From Flagellimonas marinaquae (GTDB lineage: Bacteria; Bacteroidota; Bacteroidia; Flavobacteriales; Flavobacteriaceae): DNA of 64,000 nucleotides. The DNA lies in NCBI RefSeq assembly GCF_003992675.1, contig NZ_RZMZ01000016.1, forward strand, positions 186,001-250,000. The letters run 5' to 3'. The notes under the pieces were generated by a model. It saw nothing but the letters and a program-made list of their open reading frames with translations. It made no database searches and was not told the DNA's origin. Below are positions 49,636-56,990 of this stretch, piece after piece (the stretch's first letter is position 1; each line of letters begins with the position of its first letter). The position numbers were made by a program, and so were the translations under genes.

Positions 49636-50340
49636 ATGGAACCAAAAAAGAACCCGAAAGCAGACGTAGGAAGAAACAGTACCCTATATTTTGTTATAGG
49701 ATTGGCTGCTGTTTTGGCATTGGTCTACGGAGCCATGGAGTGGAAAAAGTACGACAAGGCCAATAACTACGACATTTCGATGAATGTTGAAGATCAATTG
49801 GACGAAGAAGTACCAATGACAGAGCAGATAAAGACTCCACCGCCACCACCGCCACCTGCTGCCCCCGAAGTTATCGAGGTTGTAGAGGATGAAGAGGAAG
49901 TGGAAGAAACTGTAATCGAGTCTACTGAAACAAGCCAAGAGGAAGAAGTCATAGAAATCGAAGAGGTTGAAGTGGAAGAAGTGGAAGAAGACATCTCCGT
50001 ACCCTTCGCCGTAATTGAGGACGTACCTGTTTTCCCAGGTTGTGAGAATGCCAAGGATAAAAAAGCATGTTTCCAAGAAATGATGCAGAACCACATCCGT
50101 AAAAACTTCCGCTACCCAGAAATCGCCCAAGAAATGGGAGTTCAAGGTAGGGTGAGTGTGATCTTCGTGATTCAGAAGGATGGTAGCATCGGTAACATTA
50201 GAATGCGTGGACCAGATAAGAACTTAGAGGCTGAGGCTAGAAGAATTATTGAAAAATTGCCAAAAATGACGCCTGGAAAGCAAAGAGGACGTCCAGTAAA
50301 GGTACCTTTCAGTATTCCAATTACCTTTAAGCTGCAATAA
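49636..50340 (+). CDS. TonB-family energy transducer
   Basis: A 234-residue TonB protein: one N-terminal membrane helix (about 15-34), a proline run (PPPPPPP near 70-80), an extremely acidic Glu/Val linker (about 85-125), and the TonB C-terminal domain (about 150-234, with YPEIAQEMGVQGRVSVIFVI and VPFSIPITFKLQ). The insert FPGCENAKDKKACFQEMM before the domain, with two cysteines, is typical of Bacteroidota TonB. It carries proton-motive force to outer-membrane receptors. An AGGAG-like sequence lies before the start, unusual in this window. ExbBD is not adjacent. Confidence 0.92.
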   Translation: MEPKKNPKADVGRNSTLYFVIGLAAVLALVYGAMEWKKYDKANNYDISMNVEDQLDEEVPMTEQIKTPPPPPPPAAPEVIEVVEDEEEVEETVIESTETSQEEEVIEIEEVEVEEVEEDISVPFAVIEDVPVFPGCENAKDKKACFQEMMQNHIRKNFRYPEIAQEMGVQGRVSVIFVIQKDGSIGNIRMRGPDKNLEAEARRIIEKLPKMTPGKQRGRPVKVPFSIPITFKLQ

Positions 50341-50351
50341 AATACTACAAG

Positions 50352-50401
50352 TTCCTGTTGAGGCAGGAATGGAAAAAGCCCGGATGATATGTCATTCGGG
50401 C
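50352..50401 (+). terminator. tandem hairpins ending the tonB unit
   Basis: A first stem TTCCTG/CAGGAA (50352-50369) is followed by a 10-bp terminator stem GCCCGGATGA/TCATTCGGGC (50378-50401, one G:T pair) and TTTTTTT. Confidence 0.88.
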
Positions 50402-50447
50402 TTTTTTTATGGTATTAACTTCAAGAATCATAAAACTTTAGGTTTGG

Positions 50448-50478
50448 TTGCAAAAGATAGGCTCTGGCGTTATCTTTG
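50448..50478 (+). promoter_or_regulatory. promoter of the cyoE-cox assembly operon
   Basis: TTG (50448-50450), 20 bases, then TATCTTTG (50471-50478): full consensus. The ATG at 50492 follows within about 8 bases of the expected start of transcription. Confidence 0.7.
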
Positions 50479-50491
50479 CCAGCCAATATAG

Positions 50492-51400
50492 ATGTGGATG
50501 AAATCTGCCGTAGGTTCCGTAAAAAATAACACTCTTTCCTTACTATTTTCCGATTTTAAGGAGATTACCAAGGCCAAGTTGGCCGTAAGCGTGGTGTTCT
50601 CTTCCATTGCGGGATACCTTTTGGGGGCCTATCAGATTGATTTGTTTTCCCTGTTTTTATTGATGTTTGGAGGTTATTGTATGGTGGGCGCTTCCAACGC
50701 CTATAACCAGATTATAGAGCGGGACCTTGATGCTTTAATGAAGCGTACCCGAAATAGGCCAATACCCTCCGGCCGTATGTCGGTACGGACAGCACTGCTG
50801 GTTGCTATTTTGATGACCGTTCTCGGGGTGCTGTCCCTCTTGGCACTAAGTCCAAAGACCGCAATGTTCGGCGCCATCTCACTTTTTTTGTACACCAGTG
50901 TGTATACGCCCCTAAAAACGAAATCACCACTTGCAGTCTTTGTCGGGGCGTTCCCCGGGGCCATTCCGTTTATGTTGGGGTGGGTAGCCGCCACCGATGA
51001 TTTTGGTATAGAACCGGGAACTTTGTTCATGATTCAATTCTTTTGGCAATTCCCCCATTTTTGGGCGTTGGGCTGGATGTTGGATGAGGACTACAAGCAG
51101 GCGGGATTTAAAATGTTGCCCACCGGAAACAAGGACAAGGGAACCGCTTTGCAAATCATTTTGTACACCATCTGGATGATCGTGATTTCCATCATACCCG
51201 TATTTGGTTTCACAGGACGATTGCACCTCTCCATACCAGCAGCAGTCATTGTATTGTTGTCAGGATTGGTCATGTTGTTCTTCGCTTTCAAACTATATGA
51301 AAAACGGGACAATGCTTCCGCAAGAAAGTTGATGTTGGCAAGTGTCACCTACATATCATTGATTCAAGTCGTATACGTAATAGATAAGTTTATAAGTTAA
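50492..51400 (+). CDS. cyoE: haem O synthase (protohaem IX farnesyltransferase)
   Basis: A 302-residue UbiA-family prenyltransferase with eight or nine membrane helices. The magnesium-diphosphate motif is NAYNQIIERDLDALMKRT (about 70-87), with a second acidic motif in LDEDYKQAGFKMLP (about 205-218). It adds the farnesyl tail to haem B on the way to haem A for CoxA. It may equally be called ctaB. A second Met is two codons in. First gene of the oxidase accessory operon; coxC starts 2 bases after its stop. Confidence 0.94.
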   Translation: MWMKSAVGSVKNNTLSLLFSDFKEITKAKLAVSVVFSSIAGYLLGAYQIDLFSLFLLMFGGYCMVGASNAYNQIIERDLDALMKRTRNRPIPSGRMSVRTALLVAILMTVLGVLSLLALSPKTAMFGAISLFLYTSVYTPLKTKSPLAVFVGAFPGAIPFMLGWVAATDDFGIEPGTLFMIQFFWQFPHFWALGWMLDEDYKQAGFKMLPTGNKDKGTALQIILYTIWMIVISIIPVFGFTGRLHLSIPAAVIVLLSGLVMLFFAFKLYEKRDNASARKLMLASVTYISLIQVVYVIDKFIS

Positions 51401-51402
51401 TA

Positions 51403-51984
51403 ATGGATTTAACCCAAGGAACAGCAAAGGAAAAGAACAGAAGGGCAAAGAAAATGATGCTCTGGTTCGGTATTGTGAGTTTGATCATGGGCTTCGCTGG
51501 TTGGACCAGTGCCTATATTGTGAGCAGCAAGCGGGAAGATTGGGTAAGTGACTTGGATTTACCAAGTGCTTTCTACATCAGTACGGCAATCATTATTTTG
51601 AGCAGCATTACCTACTTGTTGGCGAAAAAAGCGGTTGCAAAGGACAATCAAAAAATGGGAACGCTCTTTTTGGTGGCCACATTTGTGTTGGGCATTGCGT
51701 TTATATCCCTACAGTTTGTCGGATTTTCCCAAATGCTGGAGAACGGTTACTACTTTACAGGTCCCACGAGCAACATTAAAATGTCCTACGTATTTTTGTT
51801 GGCAGCAGTGCATATCGCACACGTTGTTGCAGGTTTAATATCGCTAACCGTAGTATTGGTGCAACAACTCAGGGGAAAGTATACTCCAAGCAATATGTTG
51901 GGATTGGAATTGGGAGCTACCTTTTGGCATTTTCTGGATTTTGTCTGGGTATATCTAATCCTATTTATGTATTTCGTGAAATAA
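51403..51984 (+). CDS. cytochrome c oxidase subunit III, short form
   Basis: A 193-residue protein with five membrane helices (about 18-38, 54-72, 85-107, 124-147, 168-190), the core of subunit III without the first two helices. It ends with GATFWHFLDFVWVYLILFMYF, typical of subunit III, in which WHFxDxVW is the signature. It is one of two subunit III genes in tandem, a usual flavobacterial pattern. It lies 2 bases after cyoE. Confidence 0.88.
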   Translation: MDLTQGTAKEKNRRAKKMMLWFGIVSLIMGFAGWTSAYIVSSKREDWVSDLDLPSAFYISTAIIILSSITYLLAKKAVAKDNQKMGTLFLVATFVLGIAFISLQFVGFSQMLENGYYFTGPTSNIKMSYVFLLAAVHIAHVVAGLISLTVVLVQQLRGKYTPSNMLGLELGATFWHFLDFVWVYLILFMYFVK

Positions 51985-52048
51985 AACTTGAATGGAACAG
52001 TTTTCACTCAAGTTTGTCTTTTACAATACATCAAAAAATGTAAATTTG
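51984..52048 (+). promoter_or_regulatory. inverted repeat and internal -7 element between subunit III genes
   Basis: AAACTTGA (51984-51991) and TCAAGTTT (52008-52015) form an 8-bp stem with a 16-base loop, followed by GTCTTTT. TAAATTTG at 52041-52048 matches the -7 consensus with a poor -33. This could be an attenuator plus internal promoter for the second subunit III gene. Confidence 0.35.
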
Positions 52049-52076
52049 TGAAAGTTTTAATAAAACGACCTTTTTT

Positions 52077-53054
52077 ATGGATACAACGGTAAGTACCGGT
52101 ACGGAAGAAAGCGTTTGGGGCGGGGGAAATAGACCCTTGGGCGCTAGCTATGGAAAAATGATGATGTGGTTCTTTATCATGTCGGATGCCTTGACCTTTT
52201 CTGGGTTTTTGGTGGCGTATGGTTTCTCTAGATTTAAGTTTATTGAACAGTGGCCTATTGCCGATGAGGTGTTTACCCACTTTCCGTTCTTGCACGGTGT
52301 TGAAGCCCCCATGTACTATGTGGCCTTCATGACCTTTATCTTGATTATGTCCTCCGTAACCATGGTGTTGGCGGTGGATGCTGGACATAAAATGAAGCAG
52401 AAAAGCGTTGTTTTGTATATGTTCCTTACCATTATCGGTGGTGCCATCTTCGTTGGTTCGCAGGCGTGGGAATGGGCAACTTTTATTAAAGGCGATTACG
52501 GAGCGCTTGAGACAAAATCAGGAAGAATCCTTCAATTTGTTAATGCTGAAACTGGAAAACGAGCTGCATTGGCTGATTTCGCCAAGACCTTACCAGAGGA
52601 AAGAGTGAAACATGAAGCTAGCGAAGGTATTTGGTTCCAATCTGAGGGGTATAAAACTTCGTATTCCTTGAATGAGGTGGTAGAAGGCTTTAAGGCAACG
52701 CCCAACATTCTTATCCGTACCGAAATATTGAACGAAAAAGGAGAAAAAACCCTTTTGGACCGAAAGGAATCCTTGTCAACCATATTGAATGCCCAGCAAG
52801 TGGTCGAAGGCGCCAACTTGATTCATAACGAATACGGTCACCGATTGTTCGCCGATTTCTTTTTCTTTATCACTGGATTCCACGGCTTCCACGTATTTTC
52901 GGGGGTAGTGATCAATATAATTATCTTTTTTAATGTGATTTTGGGAACCTACGAACGCAGAGGCCACTACGAGATGGTTGAGAAAGTCGGACTATACTGG
53001 CACTTTGTGGATTTGGTATGGGTATTCGTATTTACATTCTTTTACTTGGTATAA
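52077..53054 (+). CDS. coxC: cytochrome c oxidase subunit III with a large soluble insertion
   Basis: A 325-residue subunit III. N-terminal helices at about 27-50, 77-100 and 111-135 are followed by about 110 polar residues (140-250), then helices at 255-285 and 300-325, ending YWHFVDLVWVFVFTFFYLV (signature WHFVDLVW). The insertion has no cysteine and no motif I recognise, and it falls between membrane helices, so it must form a separate domain on one side of the membrane. Otherwise the protein agrees with the long subunit III type. Confidence 0.88.
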   Translation: MDTTVSTGTEESVWGGGNRPLGASYGKMMMWFFIMSDALTFSGFLVAYGFSRFKFIEQWPIADEVFTHFPFLHGVEAPMYYVAFMTFILIMSSVTMVLAVDAGHKMKQKSVVLYMFLTIIGGAIFVGSQAWEWATFIKGDYGALETKSGRILQFVNAETGKRAALADFAKTLPEERVKHEASEGIWFQSEGYKTSYSLNEVVEGFKATPNILIRTEILNEKGEKTLLDRKESLSTILNAQQVVEGANLIHNEYGHRLFADFFFFITGFHGFHVFSGVVINIIIFFNVILGTYERRGHYEMVEKVGLYWHFVDLVWVFVFTFFYLV

Positions 53055-53069
53055 AAACATTGACAATAC

Positions 53070-53453
53070 ATGGCACACGAACATAAACTTGAGATTTTTA
53101 GAGGACTGGTAAAATTTAAGTCGAACACCCAAAAGATTTGGGGCGTACTTATCTTCCTTTCCATAGTTACCGCAATCGAGGTTGCATTGGGTATTGTTAA
53201 GCCGGAATTTTTGACAGACAACTATTTCCTTGGGATGAAGTTGCTGAACTGGATATTTATTATCCTAACCTTGGTGAAGGCATACTACATTGCATGGGAC
53301 TTTATGCACCTAAGGGATGAGAAAACCTCCCTGAGACGGGTGATTGTTTGGACACCGGTATTCCTTATCTGTTATTTGATATTCATTTTGCTTTTCGAAG
53401 CAGATTACATCCATAACGTTTTCACAGAAGGATTCATAACTTGGGACTTCTAA
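53070..53453 (+). CDS. coxD: cytochrome c oxidase subunit IV
   Basis: A 127-residue small subunit with three membrane helices (about 22-42, 53-75, 87-108) and the family motif KAYYIAWDFMHLRDEKTSLR. It is a structural subunit of the haem-copper oxidase. Length is normal. It starts 15 bases after coxC and is followed by a terminator. Confidence 0.88.
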   Translation: MAHEHKLEIFRGLVKFKSNTQKIWGVLIFLSIVTAIEVALGIVKPEFLTDNYFLGMKLLNWIFIILTLVKAYYIAWDFMHLRDEKTSLRRVIVWTPVFLICYLIFILLFEADYIHNVFTEGFITWDF

Positions 53454-53475
53454 AGAAGTTTTTAACAAATTTAAA

Positions 53476-53495
53476 AGACGGTTTTCCAACCGTCT
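53476..53495 (+). terminator. terminator after coxD
   Basis: AGACGGTT-TTCC-AACCGTCT followed by TTTTTT. A -7-like TATTTTTG begins 5 bases later. Confidence 0.85.
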
Positions 53496-53500
53496 TTTTT

Positions 53501-53508
53501 TATTTTTG
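53501..53508 (+). promoter_or_regulatory. -7 element of the SCO-like assembly genes
   Basis: TATTTTTG fits TAnnTTTG and lies 15 bases before the ATG at 53524. Its -33 would fall within the coxD terminator hairpin, so termination and initiation overlap here. Confidence 0.4.
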
Positions 53509-53523
53509 TAGGGCTGAAATACT

Positions 53524-54156
53524 ATGAAAAAGAAAATAGTTTTAGGGATACTTTTTGTGCTTCCCGTTGTGGTTTATCTCTTCTTCGCCTCCGGAGTGAA
53601 TAACTTTGGACGCCTTCCGGTACTTACGGAAACTGTGATGGATGTTTCCGAAATGGATGTAAACATTAAAATGAGGGATAGAATCACCGTTCTCGGTTTT
53701 TTCGGTAAAGATATTGAAGCCATGCAAGGGAATGCGTTCAACCTGAACCAAAAGATTTATAAAAGATTTGGCGAGTTCAACGATTTTCAGATGGTGATGG
53801 TGGTACCTGAGGGGAAAGAAGAGGAAGTTGAAGCACTAAAGGAGGAATTGGGTAAACTTTCCAATGTGGATAAATGGTACTTTGCCTATGGTACCGATAC
53901 AGAAATCGAGAGCCTTTTTAACTCTTTGAACAGCAATATTAATCTGGATAACGATTTATCTACTCCATACGTCTTTATCATAGATAAAGATTTAAAGCTG
54001 AGGGGAAGAACGGACGATGAGGATGAAGGCACTAAATATGGATTTGATACCTCTTCCGTAGCAGAATTGAACAATAAAATGGTCGACGATGTCAAGATTA
54101 TTTTGGCAGAATATCGTTTGGCCTTAAAAAAGAACAATGCCGACAGGATCAAATAG
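53524..54156 (+). CDS. cysteine-free SCO/thioredoxin-like membrane protein
   Basis: A 210-residue protein with an N-terminal anchor (about 5-23) and a soluble domain of thioredoxin-like pattern: strand ITVLGFFGKD, strand FQMVMVVPEG, then STPYVFIIDKDLKLRGR, which resembles the late strands of SCO and TlpA proteins. It contains no cysteine, so it has neither a disulfide centre nor the CxxxC copper site. It overlaps the true SCO gene by 20 bases, implying coupled production. I infer an accessory role in oxidase assembly; no function is established. Confidence 0.65.
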   Translation: MKKKIVLGILFVLPVVVYLFFASGVNNFGRLPVLTETVMDVSEMDVNIKMRDRITVLGFFGKDIEAMQGNAFNLNQKIYKRFGEFNDFQMVMVVPEGKEEEVEALKEELGKLSNVDKWYFAYGTDTEIESLFNSLNSNINLDNDLSTPYVFIIDKDLKLRGRTDDEDEGTKYGFDTSSVAELNNKMVDDVKIILAEYRLALKKNNADRIK

Positions 54157-54880
54157 CAAGAAGAAGTATACGTATATCTGGGTTTCCGCTATCATTTTGA
54201 TTTTCGGAACTTTCGCAGTGTACGAAATTACAAAGCGGGTAAAGGGAGGCACTGTGGTCGAGAACGACCGCATGAGTAGCGTTTCCAAGAGCAAAGAGGT
54301 AGGATTTATAATCAATAGTGGTGAAAAACGAAAAGTGCCCGATTTTGAGTTCTACAATCAAGACAGCGTTTTGATCAGCAATAAGGATTATCTGGGTAAA
54401 GTATATGTGGTCGAATTTTTCTTCACCACTTGTCCCACCATATGTCCCATTATGACCCAAAACTTGGTGGACCTCCAAGAAACTTTCCAGGACAATGAAG
54501 ATTTTGGGGTAGCCTCGTTTACCATCAACCCAAGATATGATACTCCCTCGGTACTGACCGCTTATGCCGACAAATATGGCATCACGGATAAGGACTGGCA
54601 TTTGATGACGGGCGATCAAGAAAAAATATACGAACTGGCCCAGCAGGGGTTCTACATCTTTGCGACCGAAGACCAAGAGGCACCGGGAGGTTTTGAACAC
54701 TCTGGAATGTTCGCATTGGTTGACAAAAATGGGTATATTCGTTCACGTGAAGATGAATTTGGAAATCCACTGATCTACTATCGTGGAACCATTACCGAAG
54801 AGCAGGGGGTCAACTCCGATGGTGAAACCCAGCAGATGACCATATTAAAAGAGGACATTAAAAAATTATTGGCAGAATGA
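54137..54880 (+). CDS. SCO-family copper chaperone for cytochrome oxidase
   Basis: A 247-residue membrane-anchored thioredoxin-fold protein. The anchor is at about 12-31; the copper site is C99-x3-C103 in TTCPTICPIM with H188 in GGFEHSGMFALVD. SCO proteins deliver copper to, or reduce the cysteines of, the CuA site of subunit II (coxB in this window). A 20-residue spacing insert before H188 and a C-terminal extension are modest differences. Its ATGA overlaps the DUF420 gene. Confidence 0.94.
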   Translation: MPTGSNSKKKYTYIWVSAIILIFGTFAVYEITKRVKGGTVVENDRMSSVSKSKEVGFIINSGEKRKVPDFEFYNQDSVLISNKDYLGKVYVVEFFFTTCPTICPIMTQNLVDLQETFQDNEDFGVASFTINPRYDTPSVLTAYADKYGITDKDWHLMTGDQEKIYELAQQGFYIFATEDQEAPGGFEHSGMFALVDKNGYIRSREDEFGNPLIYYRGTITEEQGVNSDGETQQMTILKEDIKKLLAE

Positions 54881-55413
54881 CCGATGAAGTTACTTTAAAG
54901 GAAAAACGGTTCAACAAGTGGATTACCGTTATCTCCATTGCAATTCCCTTAGTGGTTGCCCTATTGTTCGGATATAAGATTCCCGATGCAAAACCCTTGT
55001 CCTTTCTTCCACCGATTTATGCAACAATTAATGCATTGACCGCAATCCTTTTGATTGCAGCAGTCGTAGCCATAAAAAATGGTAGGGAACGTACCCATCA
55101 AAAGCTGATGACTACCTGCATTGTACTTTCAGCCTTGTTTTTGGTGATGTATGTAGCATATCACATGACGTCGGAATCGACTGTTTATGGCGGTGAAGGC
55201 CCCATCAAATACATCTATTATTTTATTTTGATGACCCATATTGTGCTATCCATTGCCGTAATACCGTTAGTGCTCATCACCTATTCCAAAGTGTATTTGG
55301 ATGACTTTGAAGGCCACAGACAATGGGCGAAGTTTACTTTTCCTATTTGGTTGTATGTGGCGATTACAGGGGTTTTGGTCTACCTCATGATTTCACCTTA
55401 TTATCCATATTGA
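54877..55413 (+). CDS. DUF420 membrane protein, CtaM-like
   Basis: A 178-residue protein with five membrane helices (about 15-33, 43-65, 77-97, 110-133, 148-172) and the DUF420 pattern, including FLPPIYATINALTA, THQKLMTTC and MYVAYHMTSEST. DUF420 includes CtaM (YozB), needed for maturation of haem-copper oxidases in Firmicutes. It overlaps SCO by 4 bases (ATGA), and the next small gene starts 6 bases after its stop, so a role in oxidase assembly is well supported by context. Confidence 0.85.
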   Translation: MTDEVTLKEKRFNKWITVISIAIPLVVALLFGYKIPDAKPLSFLPPIYATINALTAILLIAAVVAIKNGRERTHQKLMTTCIVLSALFLVMYVAYHMTSESTVYGGEGPIKYIYYFILMTHIVLSIAVIPLVLITYSKVYLDDFEGHRQWAKFTFPIWLYVAITGVLVYLMISPYYPY

Positions 55414-55419
55414 TCTATT

Positions 55420-55632
55420 ATGAAAACGCGATTCCTTATTCTAATGCTCATTATACTGCTATTTCCTGCCGTTTCGGAAGCCCAGTGTGCTATGTGTCGA
55501 GCGGTTGTGGAAAGTGAGGCCGATGGCAAAACAGCCGAAGGTATCAACAATGGCATCGTGTATTTGATGGCTGTCCCTTATATATTGGTAGCGGGACTTT
55601 TCTTCTTTATTTATCGTAAAATGAGAGCTTAG
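55420..55632 (+). CDS. 70-residue exported CxxC membrane protein
   Basis: A signal-like N-terminus (1-22, ending SEAQ) is followed at once by CAMC (C23, C26), a short polar segment, a membrane helix (about 46-65) and a basic end, KMRA. I do not recognise a named family. The periplasm-facing CxxC next to SCO and DUF420 genes suggests a copper or thiol role in oxidase maturation, which is inference. The helix suggests it remains anchored by its C-terminus. Confidence 0.7.
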   Translation: MKTRFLILMLIILLFPAVSEAQCAMCRAVVESEADGKTAEGINNGIVYLMAVPYILVAGLFFFIYRKMRA

Positions 55633-55663
55633 CTCTTCTTTTTCTCAAAATTTCAACCTAAAC

Positions 55664-55692
55664 TGTAACATTTTGTGACTTTGATTGTCTTA
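55664..55692 (+). promoter_or_regulatory. bipartite ECF-sigma-like promoter 1 of efflux cluster
   Basis: TGTAACATTTT (55664-55674), 11 bases, TGTCTTA (55686-55692). The same two blocks with the same spacing occur at 59423-59451. GTAAC and GTCTTA separated by 17 bases resemble ECF sigma promoters (AAC in -35, GTC in -10), unlike the TAnnTTTG promoters elsewhere. The first permease ATG is 42 bases downstream. Confidence 0.6.
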
Positions 55693-55734
55693 TAGATATA
55701 CGCTTATGCGTTCATCAATCAAAATCACTTACCT

Positions 55735-56979
55735 ATGTTCGACTTGGAGCGGTGGCAAGAAATATTTGACACCATACGAAAGAACAAACTACGCACCTTT
55801 TTGACCGGTCTCTCCGTAGCTTCCGGAATATTCATTTTGGTCATCCTTTTGGGATTCGGGCAAGGTATGCGCAATGGTATCGAAAACGAATTCAAACAAG
55901 ATGCCTCCACCAGTGTGTGGGTATGGCCGGGAGTTACCTCCAAAGAATACAAAGGACTCAATCCGGGAAGACGCATTCAATTAGTCAATGAAAATTATGA
56001 CAAGGCCAGTACCATGTTCAATGAGGATATTGAGTACAGTTCTGGTAGGATATTTGTTCGGGGCGTTAGCGTGAACTATGGAAAGGAAGCCTTGATTTAT
56101 GGAATTCAAGGGGTAGGCTCCGATTTTCAATTTATTGATAATGCCAAGATGGCCGAAGGAAGGTTCATTAATTACCAAGATGAAATTTCCAATGGAAAAG
56201 TCGCAGTCATAGGAAACAAGGTGAAGAAAGATGTTTTTGGGAATGTAGAGACGCCCATTGGGGAGTTTATCGATATTTCGGGCATTCCTTTTAAAATCGT
56301 TGGAGTCTTTAAAGAAATGCGCGAACGGGAGGAAGAGAATATCTTCATACCCATTACCACTGCGCAACGCACCTTTAATGGCGGCAATAGAATCAACAAT
56401 ATGTCCTTTACACTGCCTGCGGTGGATAATTTTGATGCTGCGGTGGCTCAGGCGGTAGATTTTAAGAACGACCTAAAGCAATATCTACAACAGACCCATA
56501 CCGTTGCTCCGGATGATACAGGGGCCATTGAAGTGTGGAGCGCCATGGAAGAGGCCAAACGATACTACGGCCTTACCAACAACATAAAGCTGTTTTTCTG
56601 GTTCGTGGGCGTATGTACCATCATCGCAGGGGTCGTGGGCGTCAGTAATATAATGATGATCGTAGTGAAGGAACGAACGCGCGAAATAGGAATACGAAAA
56701 GCCTTGGGAGCCAAACCATGGTCCATTATCGCCATGATTCTCCACGAAGCCATTTTTGTGACTGCAATTTCTGGTTTTGGAGGACTTATATTTAGTATGG
56801 CGCTATTGGAGCTCGTAGGTCCCCATATCGAAGTGGACTACATTATGAACCCTTCCGTAAACTTCAATGTGGCCTTTTCCACCGTAATTGTGCTGATAGT
56901 CGCGGGAACCCTGGCCGGTTTTGTGCCTGCTTACCGCGCTGCAAAAGTTAAAGTAATCGAATCCTTGAGGGACGAATAA
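55735..56979 (+). CDS. MacB-type ABC permease, first triplet, subunit a
   Basis: A 414-residue permease: helix (about 21-43), a large periplasmic MacB-PCD domain (about 45-280), and three C-terminal FtsX helices (about 285-310, 335-360, 378-400) with VKERTREIGIRKALGAKP before the second. It has no ATPase domain. It is paralogous to the gene at 60185 (shared WQEIF, NKLRTFLTG and GRRIQL motifs). MacB-type systems move substrates from the periplasm across the outer membrane using ATP-driven mechanotransmission. Partner permease 11 bases downstream. No ATPase gene precedes it. Confidence 0.92.
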   Translation: MFDLERWQEIFDTIRKNKLRTFLTGLSVASGIFILVILLGFGQGMRNGIENEFKQDASTSVWVWPGVTSKEYKGLNPGRRIQLVNENYDKASTMFNEDIEYSSGRIFVRGVSVNYGKEALIYGIQGVGSDFQFIDNAKMAEGRFINYQDEISNGKVAVIGNKVKKDVFGNVETPIGEFIDISGIPFKIVGVFKEMREREEENIFIPITTAQRTFNGGNRINNMSFTLPAVDNFDAAVAQAVDFKNDLKQYLQQTHTVAPDDTGAIEVWSAMEEAKRYYGLTNNIKLFFWFVGVCTIIAGVVGVSNIMMIVVKERTREIGIRKALGAKPWSIIAMILHEAIFVTAISGFGGLIFSMALLELVGPHIEVDYIMNPSVNFNVAFSTVIVLIVAGTLAGFVPAYRAAKVKVIESLRDE

Positions 56980-56990
56980 TCCAAACCAAT

